64,000 bases of DNA from Apostichopus japonicus. Its lineage: Eukaryota; Echinodermata; Holothuroidea; Aspidochirotida; Stichopodidae. The stretch is from assembly GCF_037975245.1 (NCBI RefSeq), contig NC_092568.1:558001-622000 (forward strand), written 5' to 3'. The notes below the pieces were generated by a model, which saw only the letters and a program-made list of their open reading frames with translations, searched no databases and had not been told where the DNA came from. Position numbers and translations under genes: made by a program. Of this stretch, positions 1 through 21,146 are shown in pieces. Each line of letters begins with the position of its first letter. Within the stretch, counting starts at the first letter, position 1.

Positions 1-949
1 CAAGTTTCAATCCGAAGTGGATGAGACTATTCAGTCTACAGTACAAATTATTCTCTCTTTACATGTCTGCAATAAGCCTGGCAAACCATGCGGACCATAT
101 TGACAGCAAATTTAACAGATGACTTTAGGTAGAATTCTAGTTTTGAAATTCATGTCATAATCCAAGAAAAATAGAAAAATGTTTGAGTGTTGTTGCTGTA
201 GTTATTTTTCTATTAAGATATTCAGATTTATATTATAATACATCTCTGGAATGCTTATTAATTTCATGGCTAAGTTGATGATGGCCTCTGCTAAGTTATT
301 TTTTTTTTTTTTTTATATATAAAAGATAGAAAATATGTTAACAAACTGTTTTTCTACTGCAGAAAGCCTGTGTAGGTAGAAGTATAATTTAGAGAGCCTA
401 ACGTTTCGATCCTAAGAGGATCTTCTACAAAGGCAAGCTGGAACGAAGCCAGATTAAGAACACATTAAAACAATAGACAGATGGACAGACAACTTAATTG
501 GACAAAATTATTAAGCCATAAAAAAGTAAAATTAGACTTAACAATGGAGACGTAATGGCTGAACATCCAATGTCATTTATTCTCGAACAAACTAATTGTA
601 AACATGTTACTTGAGTTGAAAAAATTTACTTTGTTTTACTATTGAGTTTTCAGTTGTTGCATCTAAAGAACGAATCTAATTGTTTGCGTTGTATTTGCTA
701 GTATGGTTAGTATTCCAACCACGTTTTGATAAGCATTTAAATGTCTGAAGGACCAATTTTCAAAACCTAAAATTGGAAAGAAAGCCAACTTATGGGACTG
801 ATAGCGGTGTTTCTTAAAGGTATAATGCCTTATCGAACATATCACAATATAGTGTCTAACTTCACCCGATTAATGTTGTCGAAATACAGTGAACGGGTTA
901 CAAGCGGTTCCTCGTGTATTGCTTCATAATCTGATATCCATTTCAACAG
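1..949. other. Non-coding left edge / upstream LAMP intron
   Basis: No convincing exon is visible here. If the LAMP-like gene is intact, this is intron sequence between its unseen 5' exons and the exon at 950. It contains a poly-T run near 300-314 and a short palindromic stretch near 408-422 (GATCCT..AGGATC) of the kind seen in repeat tails. The longest ORF is 60 codons on the minus strand and resembles no known protein. Confidence 0.4.
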
Positions 950-7689
<6,740 letters not shown>

Positions 7690-10600
7690 TGATAAGTGGT
7701 ATGGATCCCAGATATAAATAATTGAAACCAGGTGCCATAGTCCTTTAATTACCGAAGTACAAACAATCCACAATTGTTTATACAATATGTTTTATGGGTA
7801 GAACGAGTAGTAGTGCGTGATTGCGGGTCGGGGGGGGGGGGTTGGTCGTGGTGGATTTCTTTGAAATTTGGTAGAGCATATATTTAATTTAATAGGACTT
7901 ACAAATACAAATATTCTTTACCGTAGTACAGACCAAGACTGATTACTTTCATGCTATATTTTGTAAGATTTTGTTCGATATAGGACTAAAATGACGGACA
8001 GGAGTTTTGGCAGTGGAAAGGAATGGGATTTCATTTTGAAAATCATGTTGCACAAGTTTTTGTCAAGATATTACTTGGTTGTCAAAGACAGCTAGATATA
8101 ATTTAGCCGTCATCTTTCGAACTAACTACAGCCCACGCTACCTCGTGAATGAGTGAGAGACGATACAGATTAGAACTGCATTTGCCTGCAAATACGCAGT
8201 ATTGTAGTGCGCGTGAAGTGCTTGCAGTATTAGGAAGAACCCTTTCGGTTGTTTATGGTGTGACAACACACCAGGGAGAATATAGTCATGTAGGTACCAA
8301 CAAAGTCAGGGCGAATGTGAGGTCCGTGACAGGCTCAGAATAAGTTGGCTAGGCATGCTAACCTCTGAAACTACAAATGTATACAGAGACTATATACAAC
8401 TTTAATTTTCAATGTTCAGTCATGTAGGTATCGTTCACTTGGCTGTAATGCCAATATTGTAGCGCGCACGCGCACTAGAAAACTATTAAATTGCAGAGAT
8501 CAGATCGTGGTAAAAGTAATTATGTGACTGAAAGGGTTTTCTGAAGAACGATGGAGCAACGCATCGTTTTAACATTGAATTTCATACGGTTCATTGTACA
8601 CTGCACATTCAGTAGACGCTTTAGATTTATGTTGTTGTCGATACCTTAGTACAGTGAAATAATGTCAGAACTTTCTTATTATTATTATTATTTCGGGGGA
8701 TTATGTATATCATTTGCTGTAACTGAATTGTATTTATATTAAAAACACAATTTATGAATTCCCACATTCATGGCTCAGTTCTGTACGCTAAATACTGCCC
8801 TCCATGTGATTCGAAACTGTGTGAATTAGGAAGACGCGTAGCTTGAGAAGTGGTGGGGTGGAGGGGAGGGGGTGGGGTGGAGGGTAAAGACAAGCACATT
8901 ACGATACCATGTAATTGGACGGGAGAGGAAAAACTGGTTTTAGAAGCGGGTGCGTTGATAAAATGGGTATCTTGAATGTTTTGGTATTCACATTGGGCAA
9001 AAGTGAATAGGCCAAATTCGGGTTAAGTCTTCTCTTTGTGGGAACGCTTTTCAAGGTCCTATTACTTATGTTATCTACCTCTGCAAATTAGAAAACATTA
9101 TGGAAATATGGAGAAACAATAATCTTACATTATACAGATAACCCCAATATATTTTTCATACCACTGGTCTATGCAAAGTTGAATGCAAGAAATACGTTGA
9201 AAAGATTAATACAATTGAATTAAATTTGTTAGTGTACTTTTGAAAACTTAATATCTCAAACTTCTTTTCATAAATAAGACTCCAATTTTGTTAATTGAGT
9301 AATGGTTATTTGAAAACTAAATAACTTTAAATGATGAAATCATTCTACAACGTATAAATGGACATTTGGGAATCGTGAATCATAAATCAAGAATCATCAA
9401 TCATCAATTAGCAACCATGAATCAACAATGAAGAATCATGAGACGCTTATTCAATAAGCTATGCTGCAGCAAGTTTAAAAAGTCGTTTTGGGAACTATCT
9501 AATAAAATGGTCAAGTTCATAAATTATCCTGACAAAATAGTCAACAATTCCTTCTGAAACTTTGCTTACTTAACAAAAATGTAATTTCTTCATTTTTTGA
9601 AATAAAATTTAACTTGACCGTACGTTTAAAAAAAAAAGAGATTATAATATATATATTTTTCGCAAACATGTTGTGAATTATAATAAGTAGCCTATCTCTA
9701 AATAAATTATTATTCCTCAGTTGTAGCATTAGTTAGAATGGGGAAAACACATTTCATAATATATCATAATGTCTTCTGAAGTAGAAATGTTTGTGGGAAA
9801 ATATCACGTTTTCCTTTAGTGGAATCATACTTTGCTTCCAAATGTTTACTCATTATGACGTCAGGGGAAGGAGCACGCGAAATTATAATGTTATACTTAT
9901 TGTAACATAATTTTTTTTAAATCACTAAGACAATCATAATTAATATCGGATATTGTTTTTTTTTTCCCTTTGTGGGAGGAAATAAGACAACGATGATAAC
10001 CTGACAAGTGACGCTCTGTTGTGATTTCTGAAGTGCACCCTCTATTCATGCGTCGGAAAAAGGGGGGGGGGATCTCTTGTTAATTGCTCCGGATGAGTGC
10101 GTTTCTTTACAACATAAATCCATCAAAAATACAGCCAGTGTTTTTGTTTACAACTTATAGTAATGTTGTTCTCTAGAGGTAGTGTTACTGTTGGCTATTG
10201 CTACAGTACGTAAGATACAACATATCTTGTAAAAATATATATAAATCTTCCAACAAATGAAGTTATCAAATAATCAATTAGACTGTGAATGCTTTCACCA
10301 GCTTTCGCCAGAGTTTATATCAATGATATAGTACGGGGAGACTTATTGTGGAAACAGTCAAAGTTATATTTAATTGAGAGTTGATATCTAGTGTCACTAG
10401 TCGCCGTTAGTAAAGTAATATAGTGCTTTAAAAAGATGCATCTATTTCGTCATTTAGTATTTTCGAAAATTATGCTATAGAAAGCCATGTATGTATTGGT
10501 CAGTCATTTTTAAACTTCCTTAAAAGCATTTAAAGTTATTTAATTAATCAGACAAATATCGAATAGTACTTAATATAACAAATAGTGGATGGTAACTGAT

Positions 10601-13600
10601 TAATAGCTAATGAGTAGATTTAATTTGTTTCTTTGTTTGTTTGTTTTTTCACTCTAGGATGCCTGGATGAGGCATTATGGTCACACGAATGAACACAAAC
10701 TATAGTAAAATACTTTTAAGTTTAATTATAGTTACAGGTAGATCAGTAGTTGAGTAAAAGCCAGTCTGTAGAATCAATTAACAGATTTGTTTAGGTAAGG
10801 CTATGATTAGTTTAGCTTACACGTTGAACCTTTAGTGCAATAATCACGCTTGCTACGTACTGTCCAAATAGAAAAATACATGTAACGTTTGCCATTTTAA
10901 AAGCTTTAACAAGATAATTAAATATCATATAGTATCATTTGATTCATGCTAGGTATCTTGTGGCGTTACCAATATGGGGACGGGTATAGGGGCAGGTACC
11001 ACGGGCAGGTACCACGGGGCATGTACGGGTAGGTACGGGTAGGGGCAGGTACCACTTGGTTACCTAATCACACATAGAATATTAATGGTGCATGGGCTAA
11101 ACAGAAAAAAAACTCCCAAAGACGTACAGCTGAATGGCCAGACGAAATATATAATGCGAGGGAGGAGGGGCAGGGGGGGGGTGGGGAGCAGAGGGTGGAT
11201 TATTTTGGTACGCCCGCCCTTGCCCATCTTCGGTGACGCCATTAGTGGATAAAATGTTAATGGAATTATATTCGTTGTTATTTATGTTGAAGAAATTGAG
11301 TTTGATAATAAAATCAACGTAATACAGATATAACGCGTAAGATTTTCTTTTATTATGTCATCATGACGTCATTAGCGGTGATATTAAACAGAAAAGGAAT
11401 ATCGGTACTAGACAAATGACCTTTGAGAAATAAATTTATACTTAATATGTTCACACGATGAGTCATATTTCATTCCTTAAAAAATACACATAAAGTCTTA
11501 CGGGTGTGGGGAGGGTAGGGGGGGGGGGAGAAACATGCCTCCATCAACAATTTTTAGAGCGATGATCATTACGTTTTTCTCTTTCATTTTATATTGACCT
11601 CGGCCTTCGCGTAAGGCTTAAAGTCTTCACCCCTCCCCTCGGGCATATTACACTGAATCAGTTTGAGCCAAAAAAAATCAGCATATTCCTCTTCCTATCC
11701 ACTGTTCGAGTCCTTTCTTGCACCTTCTGCACACTCCATAGTGGCCCAGTTAACACCTCATTCGCAGTGAACACCGACAGCAAAGACATGATTAGGCGTA
11801 ACCCATACATGCAGATATTACTTCAATGACAAAAAAAAATGAAATTAAGCCCAAGTGAAAGGGATGAAAGGAAGATTTGAGGGCATTTTCCGAAACCTTG
11901 TATTAAATAATGAAGACATTTTCAGTTTGATAAAAGAAGAAAAGAAGGCCACAAGGCCGATATTTAGCTTGTCACTTTATGTCAGTCGGAAATGTTATTA
12001 CATTTTCCCCCCTTTTATTCTTTGTAGGAGAAACTTACAATGAAGTGAAGGAAAACCGATAAAAATGTATTTATTTAGAGCTAATTTCTTTTAACAACTT
12101 ATATACCAAAATTTATTCCCGCAGCTTGAATAATAAATAATGAAAAAATAAAATTTAGCATATTGTGCCGCTCGCTTTACAGCGACGTCTGAATTTTATC
12201 AAGTAGATCATTTCCGCACAGTTGATACCGTAGCTTAAAACTATAACTGTGGCTTAACATTTACGCTAATTCCGTAATGGAAATTTATGCTAATCTCACT
12301 TGAGATTACTGTTTTCGCCGCTGATTAACGTTCCCGTATATTTAAAGAGGCAATAATCAGCTACATGTATATTTTTCAGGGAGTTATACTCATAAGAATT
12401 CATTGGCTAAGAAGAAAATTATCACAATTGAGCAATCTTTTCCGTTCCTGTCACTACCCACCCCCGCCCCCCCCCCCCTAAGATCATTATTTCTCTATAT
12501 TTTCAAAACCACATCCACCTCAATGTCTGGAAATTTATTCAAGATGTAAGAACCCTTGGAAATGAACCCTTGAACTATTGAACCAGTCAAACATTGAGCA
12601 GTCATATGTAAGCTGTAACAAGGGCAAGCTTCAACCTTGAGGCCAATGCTGGTGACGATATTTGTAGGACATGTTGCAAAATGTGGATTATTCATTAAAT
12701 GTAGGCTATGTCTTAAGGAGATAAAACGAACCTTACACTAGATATATAGGACCTACGTATCACGAACAACTCAACCCACCCAATCATACCCACCTCCTCT
12801 CCAAATGAAGAAAAGAAGAAAAGATGGAGAAAAAAAACCCCGATACAAACAAACAAATCATCTTATGTCATGACGTCACAGCTGCCATTTGTCCAATGTT
12901 TGATATCTCCAAGACGCGATTACTTCAATTTAACGTTTTGCTTTTCTGTTCATATATATACATCGAAAATATTGCTGAGTTACTGATATCAAAGACTGTC
13001 CATATATAACTTAATGTCGAAAACTATTAGATGAAGAAACTCGTTACAGGTTTAATAAGTATATTTATGACATCATCACATGACGTTAAAAGCTTTCCAA
13101 GAGTACATTAATCAGTAATGAGACAATGCATTGACACGTTATTAACCACAGTAGAAACCATTTGAAAATGTATGCAACCTTAAAAGTTGAGACGATCCCT
13201 AACTTATGTTGTTATATAGAGTACGCCTTTCAATACGGTCATTTAACCAGTAGCAAGCCTTTTATCGTAATTACATCAACCAGACAGTTCAAGGGTAGCC
13301 TATGTGTGGTAATGTACCGAACCCGGATTGAACTTATTTCACTTTGTCGATTTAATTGTTTCAAGTCACAAATCTATAAATTTGCAACTCATTCAGAAAA
13401 AAAAAAACACTGTTATTTTGTTTCTAGAATTCATATAATACATTTAAATCTATCAGTTCTGTGGTAGTGTGTTTCTCACGTGATTTAGTACTGGAAACGT
13501 CAGTTGGCATTTGACACAACTTCAGAAGTCCAGACGATCCCTCGTTTGTTTCTTTAATGAGAGTAATTTCAAGGCAATGAAAATACTTACCTGTCTTTAA

Positions 13601-16600
13601 ATCTAACTTCATCCATCAGACAATAACGTAGTTATAAAACAGATTGGACATGTCTGTTCCTTCATTAAAGGTCAATTCTATTTATCCATCTAATATATAA
13701 CAAGCCTGAACAACTTTGAGTTGAAATGTTAGAAGCGTGTATACTGTATGGGTATAGTCATCGAAACCTTGTGTTAAAGTTCGTAATTTATATAACTGTC
13801 TTTTATAGTAGTACGATATACACTTCATAAGAGAGCAGCTTTTCAAACTACGTACACAAAACAGAAAGAGTTTTGAAGAGTGCATGCAAAATATGTACAT
13901 AGTTTACATAATTTATTTTTCATATATTAATTTATAATTCATGTTTCCAAAAAAAATCATTGAAAAGCACATGATTTCCAATTTCCTAATTTATTCCTAT
14001 ATTAGAATAAAACCAACAACCTATATGGAAGCGCAATATAGTCCTACTCAATAAAAACTACATTGCCCAGCTCGTTAACGTCTGCCTCAGCTTTGCCATT
14101 GATTATTTCTGCCTTGTCATCTTATATTCAGTGTTTTTCTTCTTCATTATACCTGTAACTTACTATGCGCTCTCTTACAGCGAAGAAATAAATTCGTTTT
14201 ATCGATTTATCTCAACCCATTCGCTATTACAAAGTCAGTCAACAGACAAAATGCTATATCCTTTCAAACCAAATATTTCTATATGTGGGTTCCCTGTACA
14301 ATATCTTTATTATATATTAAATCTCTCGCACAGCCCAATCAATAAACGATTGTCTAAAATGAAAGGGAAAAAACATCCAGAATGAAACGAAGCCCGTTCT
14401 GTGCGTTTGCAATGATTAAGTAAAACAGCAAAAAGAAGCAATATGTTATTTTCACTTAGCAACGGCACATATAGTAATATTGAATAAAAAAATACAGTCA
14501 TCCGCAGTGAGTGCACATAAAAGAGAATAGCTTAGGTAAACTCGAATATACTAACACACAAACAATATCAACCTTCGCGTATACATATAGGTAGCCTATA
14601 CATAGAGATGCAATTTTACTTATTGCAATAACGTTATACAGTGGATTATTACAATCCTGTGTGATCTATGCAATAAATGAATAGGACGAAGGCGAAATGA
14701 GTTGGTATCAGGCCTGCTTTAAAATTAAAGAACAGATTACTTATTATTGCAAATGGTGTTATCGAATCGAAGTTACTTAGCAACGGTCTTCCTTATTATT
14801 GCCTTTTAGTTGTTGCTTTGTGCGTGTAGGCCTACAAGTGTATGTAAAAGCTAATGGAGTTACAGTATGTATAATTCAAAGCGCAGCGTGTTTTTTTTTT
14901 TTTTATAAAATAGTCAATATTCTGTTGTTAAATGTCTATAAAGGGTACCAATAAGTAAGTACATAATAATAGTACAATAAACCGCCATTGCAAAGCCTTT
15001 TTATATATTTTCCTCTCTATATATACATATACATGAGAAGCAAGAAGCAACATTTAACAGCATAGGGCCTATGTCATTCCATACGTAATATGATATTTGG
15101 CACTGTTCCTATTACTTGCTGCGAGATTCTACACTAGTAGAGAATTTCCTCGGAAGATTGACACTGGTTTAGAATATCCCCCCCCCCCCCCTATATAAAT
15201 TATACAGTGAGAATATCTTATCTTTTTCATCGGTTCCCTGATTAATCTGTGCCATCTTTTAAAATGTAGAAAGCAATGAAACCATTTGGCATATAATTAA
15301 AAATTCATAGTCCAAGCTTTCAATGCTCCTTACATATGTAAATATTCATCATTAACTTTAGGCAGAATTTGTTGATATAGGCCGACAGTTATGAAGAAAA
15401 CTTTGATTGCCGTTAATGTCTGTCTAGATATTTATATTTTCAAGATATTCATCTTTGAAATATACACATGTCTGTACTTTTTTTAATAAATATTATATTA
15501 GTATATAACTCGATCAACAATTTATTCTTTATACTTATTTCAAGCAAAAACACACTCAAAAAAGACATTCAATACTCCCCATGTGACAAATTGTAGAGCA
15601 TTGTAAATATGTTATTTGAGGTTATGAATGTCTTATATTTTTCTATTATTTTTCTGTGTTGCGCCTGAAGAACTGACATTTAACTGAGTGCTAGACTAAG
15701 AAATCCAGCCACTTTCACCAATTAGTCTCCTACAGATGTGTACGTTCAATTATGTTTTAATTTATGATTCTGCTCTGCGCAACGTGTGTTACAGTTCATG
15801 TTTCGAAAGCCTTGTTCGGCAGTAACCCCCCTTCCCCGCCCCCAAAGCCTCCCAATCTTCTGTTCTAGTCCAACCTTCCATAGCCCCTCCGCTCAAAATC
15901 CCCCAAAGATGGTTAAACGAATGAAGATTTCCTAAATTATCCTGACTTTTACTTCAAAAGTAAGGCACATCATGTACAACGTACAACCATAATACATGTT
16001 TCAGTGATAGACAAAATAGTATTTACAAAAAGTGACCTTTTACGTATTGCTTTGTCGTTTTTAAAAGAGGATTGATTTGTCACTGGTTTTCCTACATAGA
16101 AAACTACGAAGTTCAATCTAAGATGTTTCAATGCTTGTTGGAATTACATAACTTTAGTCTGATAAGAAGCTTCGAATTGTCTCTAAGAATGTAATCCAAT
16201 ACTAGACATTCGAAATTGTGTTTGGAGCATGAAAGAGATAATTCGACAAAATTTGACAAGACTTGAATCTCATACGGGGAATCAAGATAAATTATGAGAA
16301 GCGTGGTTACGTCATCGATGCATTGTTGTAATCGATTTATGTGACGTCAGTCAAGTTTGTGAAGACAACAACAAAAGATGGATAAATACGTCACGAGTTT
16401 ACAACTATAGCATGTGTGCGTTACAAACACAATGTCTCGTGTCTCACTGCTTCCTGGTGGTTGGTGATAACGTAAAGGAATATCGATGAGGTTCAGAAAA
16501 GCCAAAAAAAAGAAGGGTCAAACGGAGAAGAAAATATCAAAATAGTAACGCAGGTTTCAATACGTAACTGTTTGTTTTGTTTCTGTTTTTCACTTCGTGG

Positions 16601-18863
16601 AAACTGTTTCATAATGAAATGTCATTTGCGTTCGTTAAACCAAGCCGACAAGTGGAGCCTGGGGGGGGGGGTGGGGTTGCATGCATTTATGTTTTTGTTA
16701 TAAATAGGATATTCAAATTTTGAGAATGACTTGTGTAAAGACTTTCAAAGTTCTCACCCACATGAATGCCACGGGTATCATTGAAATTAGTTTGATAAAT
16801 CTAGTTTTAAGGTTGATTTGCTGTATAGGCTTAAAGTCGTTTTATGCATTCCAATGATTATATAAACGTACAAACCGATACCTATCCTAACGACCTAACC
16901 CACTTCTTTCAGTTTTGTTCCCTTCAATCACATTCTTATATGATGAAGTACCTTTGTCCCCAAAGATTTCAGCCCATTTGCAAAAGCGAAATTAATAATT
17001 TCGTTTCGACAAAACTTGAGTCATTGGGACAGGATTTTTGTTGTTGTTGAAGAAAAGTCTCCCAAAATAGAGCCTCATGGGCACGGAAAACCAAACTGAT
17101 CTTAACTGATTCATTCTCGGCACCAGTTCCCTAATATCGAGACTTTGTCAAGACAGATCCCGTCTGTCAGATTTCGGAAGAACGACTCAACACGCGTGCA
17201 CATAGTATATACATGCTTTGACTTATCACTAAATAACATTGATGTCACATACACAAAACAATAAATAAGGTTAACTTAAATATTATGTCGGAAATTTTCA
17301 CAAGGCATATAATGACTGGACGAATCGAGATACTTATCGAGTATTTATACTGTTACACAATAGTTAACAAGCCCAATATGCATAAGAAAGAAAAACCCAT
17401 TTTGATGCATGTTTTGTGGTTGGAGACTTCACACACTGTTGTGCAATATGTATACTGCCAGAATCTAAGTAACACAACTTGATATATGTAGCTGGCTTTA
17501 GATCTGCGGGGTCTCTTTGTACTGGTATATTCTCTGTCTTCTTTTACGTTTACATGCAGAATCCTGCAGACAGATATGGTCTGCTAAAATTGTTATGCAT
17601 CATTACTTTTGAAACTTTCAAATCATGCTAGTATATATACACATATTGACGGACATTATATATACCTGAATCTCTTGACTTTTGAAGTAACGCTTCTGCA
17701 CGAAGCTAGAAGAACTTAAAGTTTCGTCATGCGTGGGTAAATGAACCTACGACTCATGAGGAAAGAACTGTTTCGCTCCCTATCCAGGTACTTCCGAGGT
17801 CCCTCGTGCCGCCCCCCCCCCCCGTACATACGTTCCGATGATTGCGCAACGAATCCCGCAGTATAATATGTAGGCCTACAGTCTGAAAAAAAATCTTGTA
17901 ACTCAGATATATCTCCGTAGCAACCGTTTTCTCCTGCATGCCGCGCAACCTTTGTAGTAAAATGTGAAAACCAAATTTAACGGGAGTTGCATGCCTAATT
18001 TGAACATAATGTAACATAATGCTCTATTCCGCAGTCACTGGGTTTCGTGTGCATTTTAATGTGTATATTTAATCCGTACTTTATAGCACACAATCAGGAA
18101 GAGGCACAGCTAGGGGAATATTAGAAAAATAATGAAAGAAGTAGCTTTATTTATTATATTCCTCCGTCGAGACTGAAAAGTATAACCTCGGTAACATAAT
18201 ATCAAACACGAGTATATAGTGGCTCTTCGGTTTATCTTCTTCCGCCCACACTCCGGAGTAGCTTTTATATTTACAGTTTGAAAGTGTTCGTCGTATCGCT
18301 TGGAAGAAATTAGACAAGCTGAAAGCATATATACGCTCCTCTCTTGATTCTGGAGAGAGGGGCCTCGTGAAGTTACATCTTTCGGTTGCAACCATCAAAA
18401 TTTTGCGTTGAGTCGTGATTCGTGTAAGTTATGGAATCTTAGTGTACCAAGAAAACATTCCTACACATCAAATAATACGTTTGATTGCATTTACTTGGGA
18501 AGAACAGCGTAATGTAAAATATGTCCCATCCCCGTCCGCGAATTTTTTTTCCAAAACAGGTTTGCAAGTGCGTAAATAGTCGTTCATGATTGGTCGGAAA
18601 AGTTACGTCATCACCATAGAAACCTTCACTTCGAGGTTCTGCATCCATTTGTTGCAACGAAGATATACCCGTTCAAAATTACCCGTAGCTTTTCGAACAT
18701 ATATTTAGATATGTTTGGAATTGGTTTTGACATATTTAGCACACTAGTATTGTATGATCTACTTTGATCGAAGTTTTCTGTGAAGGCATTAATCGATAAC
18801 ATCGCACAGTGAAAGTTTCGTACAGAGTACACCACACATGCGCTGTAGGCCTATATGCATTAT
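7690..18863. other. Gene-poor spacer, no recognisable gene
   Basis: About 11 kb of AT-rich DNA follows the LAMP stop codon. ORFs are short (mostly 60-100 codons), of random composition and match nothing I recognise. It holds G/C homopolymer runs, a cluster of TGACGTCA palindromes (9856, 11364, 12871, 16342) and the short G-rich repeat at 10975. No tRNA, rRNA or complete transposon was found. Confidence 0.6.
10975..11056. repeat. Short G-rich tandem motif array
   Basis: Three near-identical copies of GGGCAGGTACCAC alternate with GTACGGGTAGGTACGGGTA units over about 80 bp. The GGTACC cores are palindromic. This is a small degenerate minisatellite with no coding potential. Confidence 0.7.
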
Positions 18864-19356
18864 AACTCTGTACACAGTGCAGTGACGGAAATATATCATA
18901 CTATACACTCATGATACTGTTTTGCGTATATTCACTCAAAGACTCGTGAACTCGAGTCGTGAAGTTGCTTTTAGTGTATGCCTACCCATTCCACGAAACG
19001 AATTCTGATTTCAATAGAACGGCTCACGAATCGTGGATAACGTAAACACGAACCAAATAGAATGCAGCGTATGTATCATAAGTGAGGTCAACATGTAATC
19101 CAAGCATTAAACTCTGTACACAGTGCAGTGACGGAAATATATCACACTATACACTATACTGTTTTGCGTAGGCCTATATTCACTCAAGACTCGTGAACTC
19201 GCGTCGTGAAGTTGCTTTTAGTGTAGGCCTACCCATTCCACGAAACGAATTCTGATTTCAATAGAACGGCTCACGAATCGTGGATAACGTAAACACGAAC
19301 CAAATAGAATGTTGCGTATGTATCATAAGTGAGGTCAACATGTAATCCAAGCATTA
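18864..19356. repeat. 245-bp tandem duplication
   Basis: Copy 1 begins AACTCTGTACACAGTGCAG at 18864; copy 2 begins with the same bases at 19109 and ends in CCAAGCATTAAA at about 19356. The copies differ by a few substitutions and small indels (ATGATAC lost, TAGGCC gained in copy 2). High similarity suggests a recent duplication. Neither copy encodes a plausible protein. Confidence 0.9.
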
Positions 19357-19860
19357 AAAGTAAACTTAGGGCGTTTGAAGGGAAACCCTTTAACTAGACT
19401 CAATCAAGTGTCAGTGTGTAACTCAGTATATGTCTTCGAACTTCCAAGCGATGGTTATGATTTATGCTGACGTCAAGAGCAATCTGATTGGCTGAAAACT
19501 CCGTAATTGCAAACCTGTTTGGGGAAAAAAATCGCTCCCCGTCCCCGATGCATACACACCTTGCTTGGGTACAGTGGTGTCATTTTCAGTCACATTAAGG
19601 ACACAGAAACATGAAGCAAGTCTGAATAATATCACATAACCAATAGATATTAGGGAGTAGGCTATAAATTGATTTATTTACTTCGCTCTTATAGCGTTGT
19701 GATAAAACCAATGTCCAGGAAAGATGTTTTTGTGGCCGATATTTGTCAAAGGTCACTTTAATAGGCATGTGATATTGATGTGCTCGAAACACTACAACGC
19801 ACAAGTCAATAAGATTCTCACTACAGCATATGTAGACCTCATCTGCACTATATTGTAAAC
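19357..19860. other. Spacer between two repeats
   Basis: Nothing coding is visible. One TGACGTCA palindrome lies at 19468. A minus-strand 69-codon ORF (19595-19804) has no recognisable motif. Confidence 0.5.
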
Positions 19861-21146
19861 CACCCTATACTCATAGCAAGTACAGTAACTACTGTTCATG
19901 TTCCACAACCATTGATCAGTAACTACTGCGCTGTGTTCGTAACACGGTAACATGCAACGAGGTAAATGAATCTGGAGGATTCATGTCAATTGGGTGCGCG
20001 CGTACCATGTATTTAGGGTCATGTGATGTGTTCCAGGGTGGTACTATACTGATATTTCTCTGTAGCAGTTCGAGAACAGTGTTAGTGACTTCGTGAAAGA
20101 TTGGTCGGTTCGGACATGGGAACTAACGGCATAAGAAGGTACTGGTACTTCAGGCCTACGAAATAGTGCTAATATGCTAACGTTCAACCTTATTCTCTTG
20201 AATGAAGGCAGGCTTTCTACATAATCTTACTTATTAATACAGCTCTAGGGGCAAGCTTTGTCTCATATGGCTTAACGTTATTACTACACGCTATAAGTGA
20301 GTGTAGAAATGGGAAATGTGGGGAAATGTTTAGTTCAGTGCAACCACGGAATTCTCCATGGAACAGAGCCTAATGCTGTTCGACGGGAATATAGCTATGA
20401 CGTTAGGCTACAGGCACGGTTATTGCTAGGTAACGGGTGTCGTCTGCTGCTCTAAGCGCGCAAACTCATTTACGTACTAGTTGGATGAAATCATCATGCG
20501 TAATAGGGAGAGTAGTATATTAGTACCACCCTGGAACACATCACATGACCCTCCATACATGGTACGCGCGTACGCGCTTATTTACTGTGTGATAGTTTCT
20601 CCAGATTCATTTACCTCGTTGGGTAACATGTGTTACAGGTGGCACAGTAACTACTGCAAAGCTGTTACACGTTCCAATGTAAGACATAGAACTGTGCGAC
20701 TGGACAAGGAGTCTATGAACATTTGACGTGGTAAACTATTACTATATTAAGGCCTAATTTAGACGTGGGGCTACCCATAAGGCTAATCTAGGTTCCCCCT
20801 CCCCCACCCTAGGTCCCATTGTGTGTATCTGTTTTGTATCTATTTGAGACTTGCACACACTCACCTGTCCGTGAAGAATGTTTCAATCAAATGGATTTAC
20901 TAATACGATTAGAAAAAAGTTAGGCTACCATCTGAATCTCGCATGCAGTATAAAACTAGGGAGTGGTCTTCGTTACCCAGACGCCCCGCATTTTCACCTT
21001 TCGGACTTTAACGTGTAACAGCTTTGCAGTAATTTCTGTGCCACCTGTTACACATGTTACCGTGTTGCGAACACAGCGCAGTAGTTACTGATGTACGGTT
21101 GTGGAACATGAACAGTAGTTACTGTACTAGCTATGAGTATCGGGTG
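19861..21146. repeat. Complex inverted repeat: A-B ... B'-C ... C'-A'
   Basis: Six adjoining arms pair as three inverted repeats: A 19861-19954 with A' 21053-21146; B 19955-20050 with B' 20514-20620; C 20623-20672 with C' 21010-21060. A and C contain repeated CAGTAACTACTG motifs. Pairing all three would give an outer stem with two large hairpins, whose loops are 20051-20513 and 20673-21009: a three-way junction at DNA or RNA level. The arms are similar but not identical. No transposase is encoded. It may be a rearranged foldback-type transposon with subterminal repeats. Confidence 0.8.
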
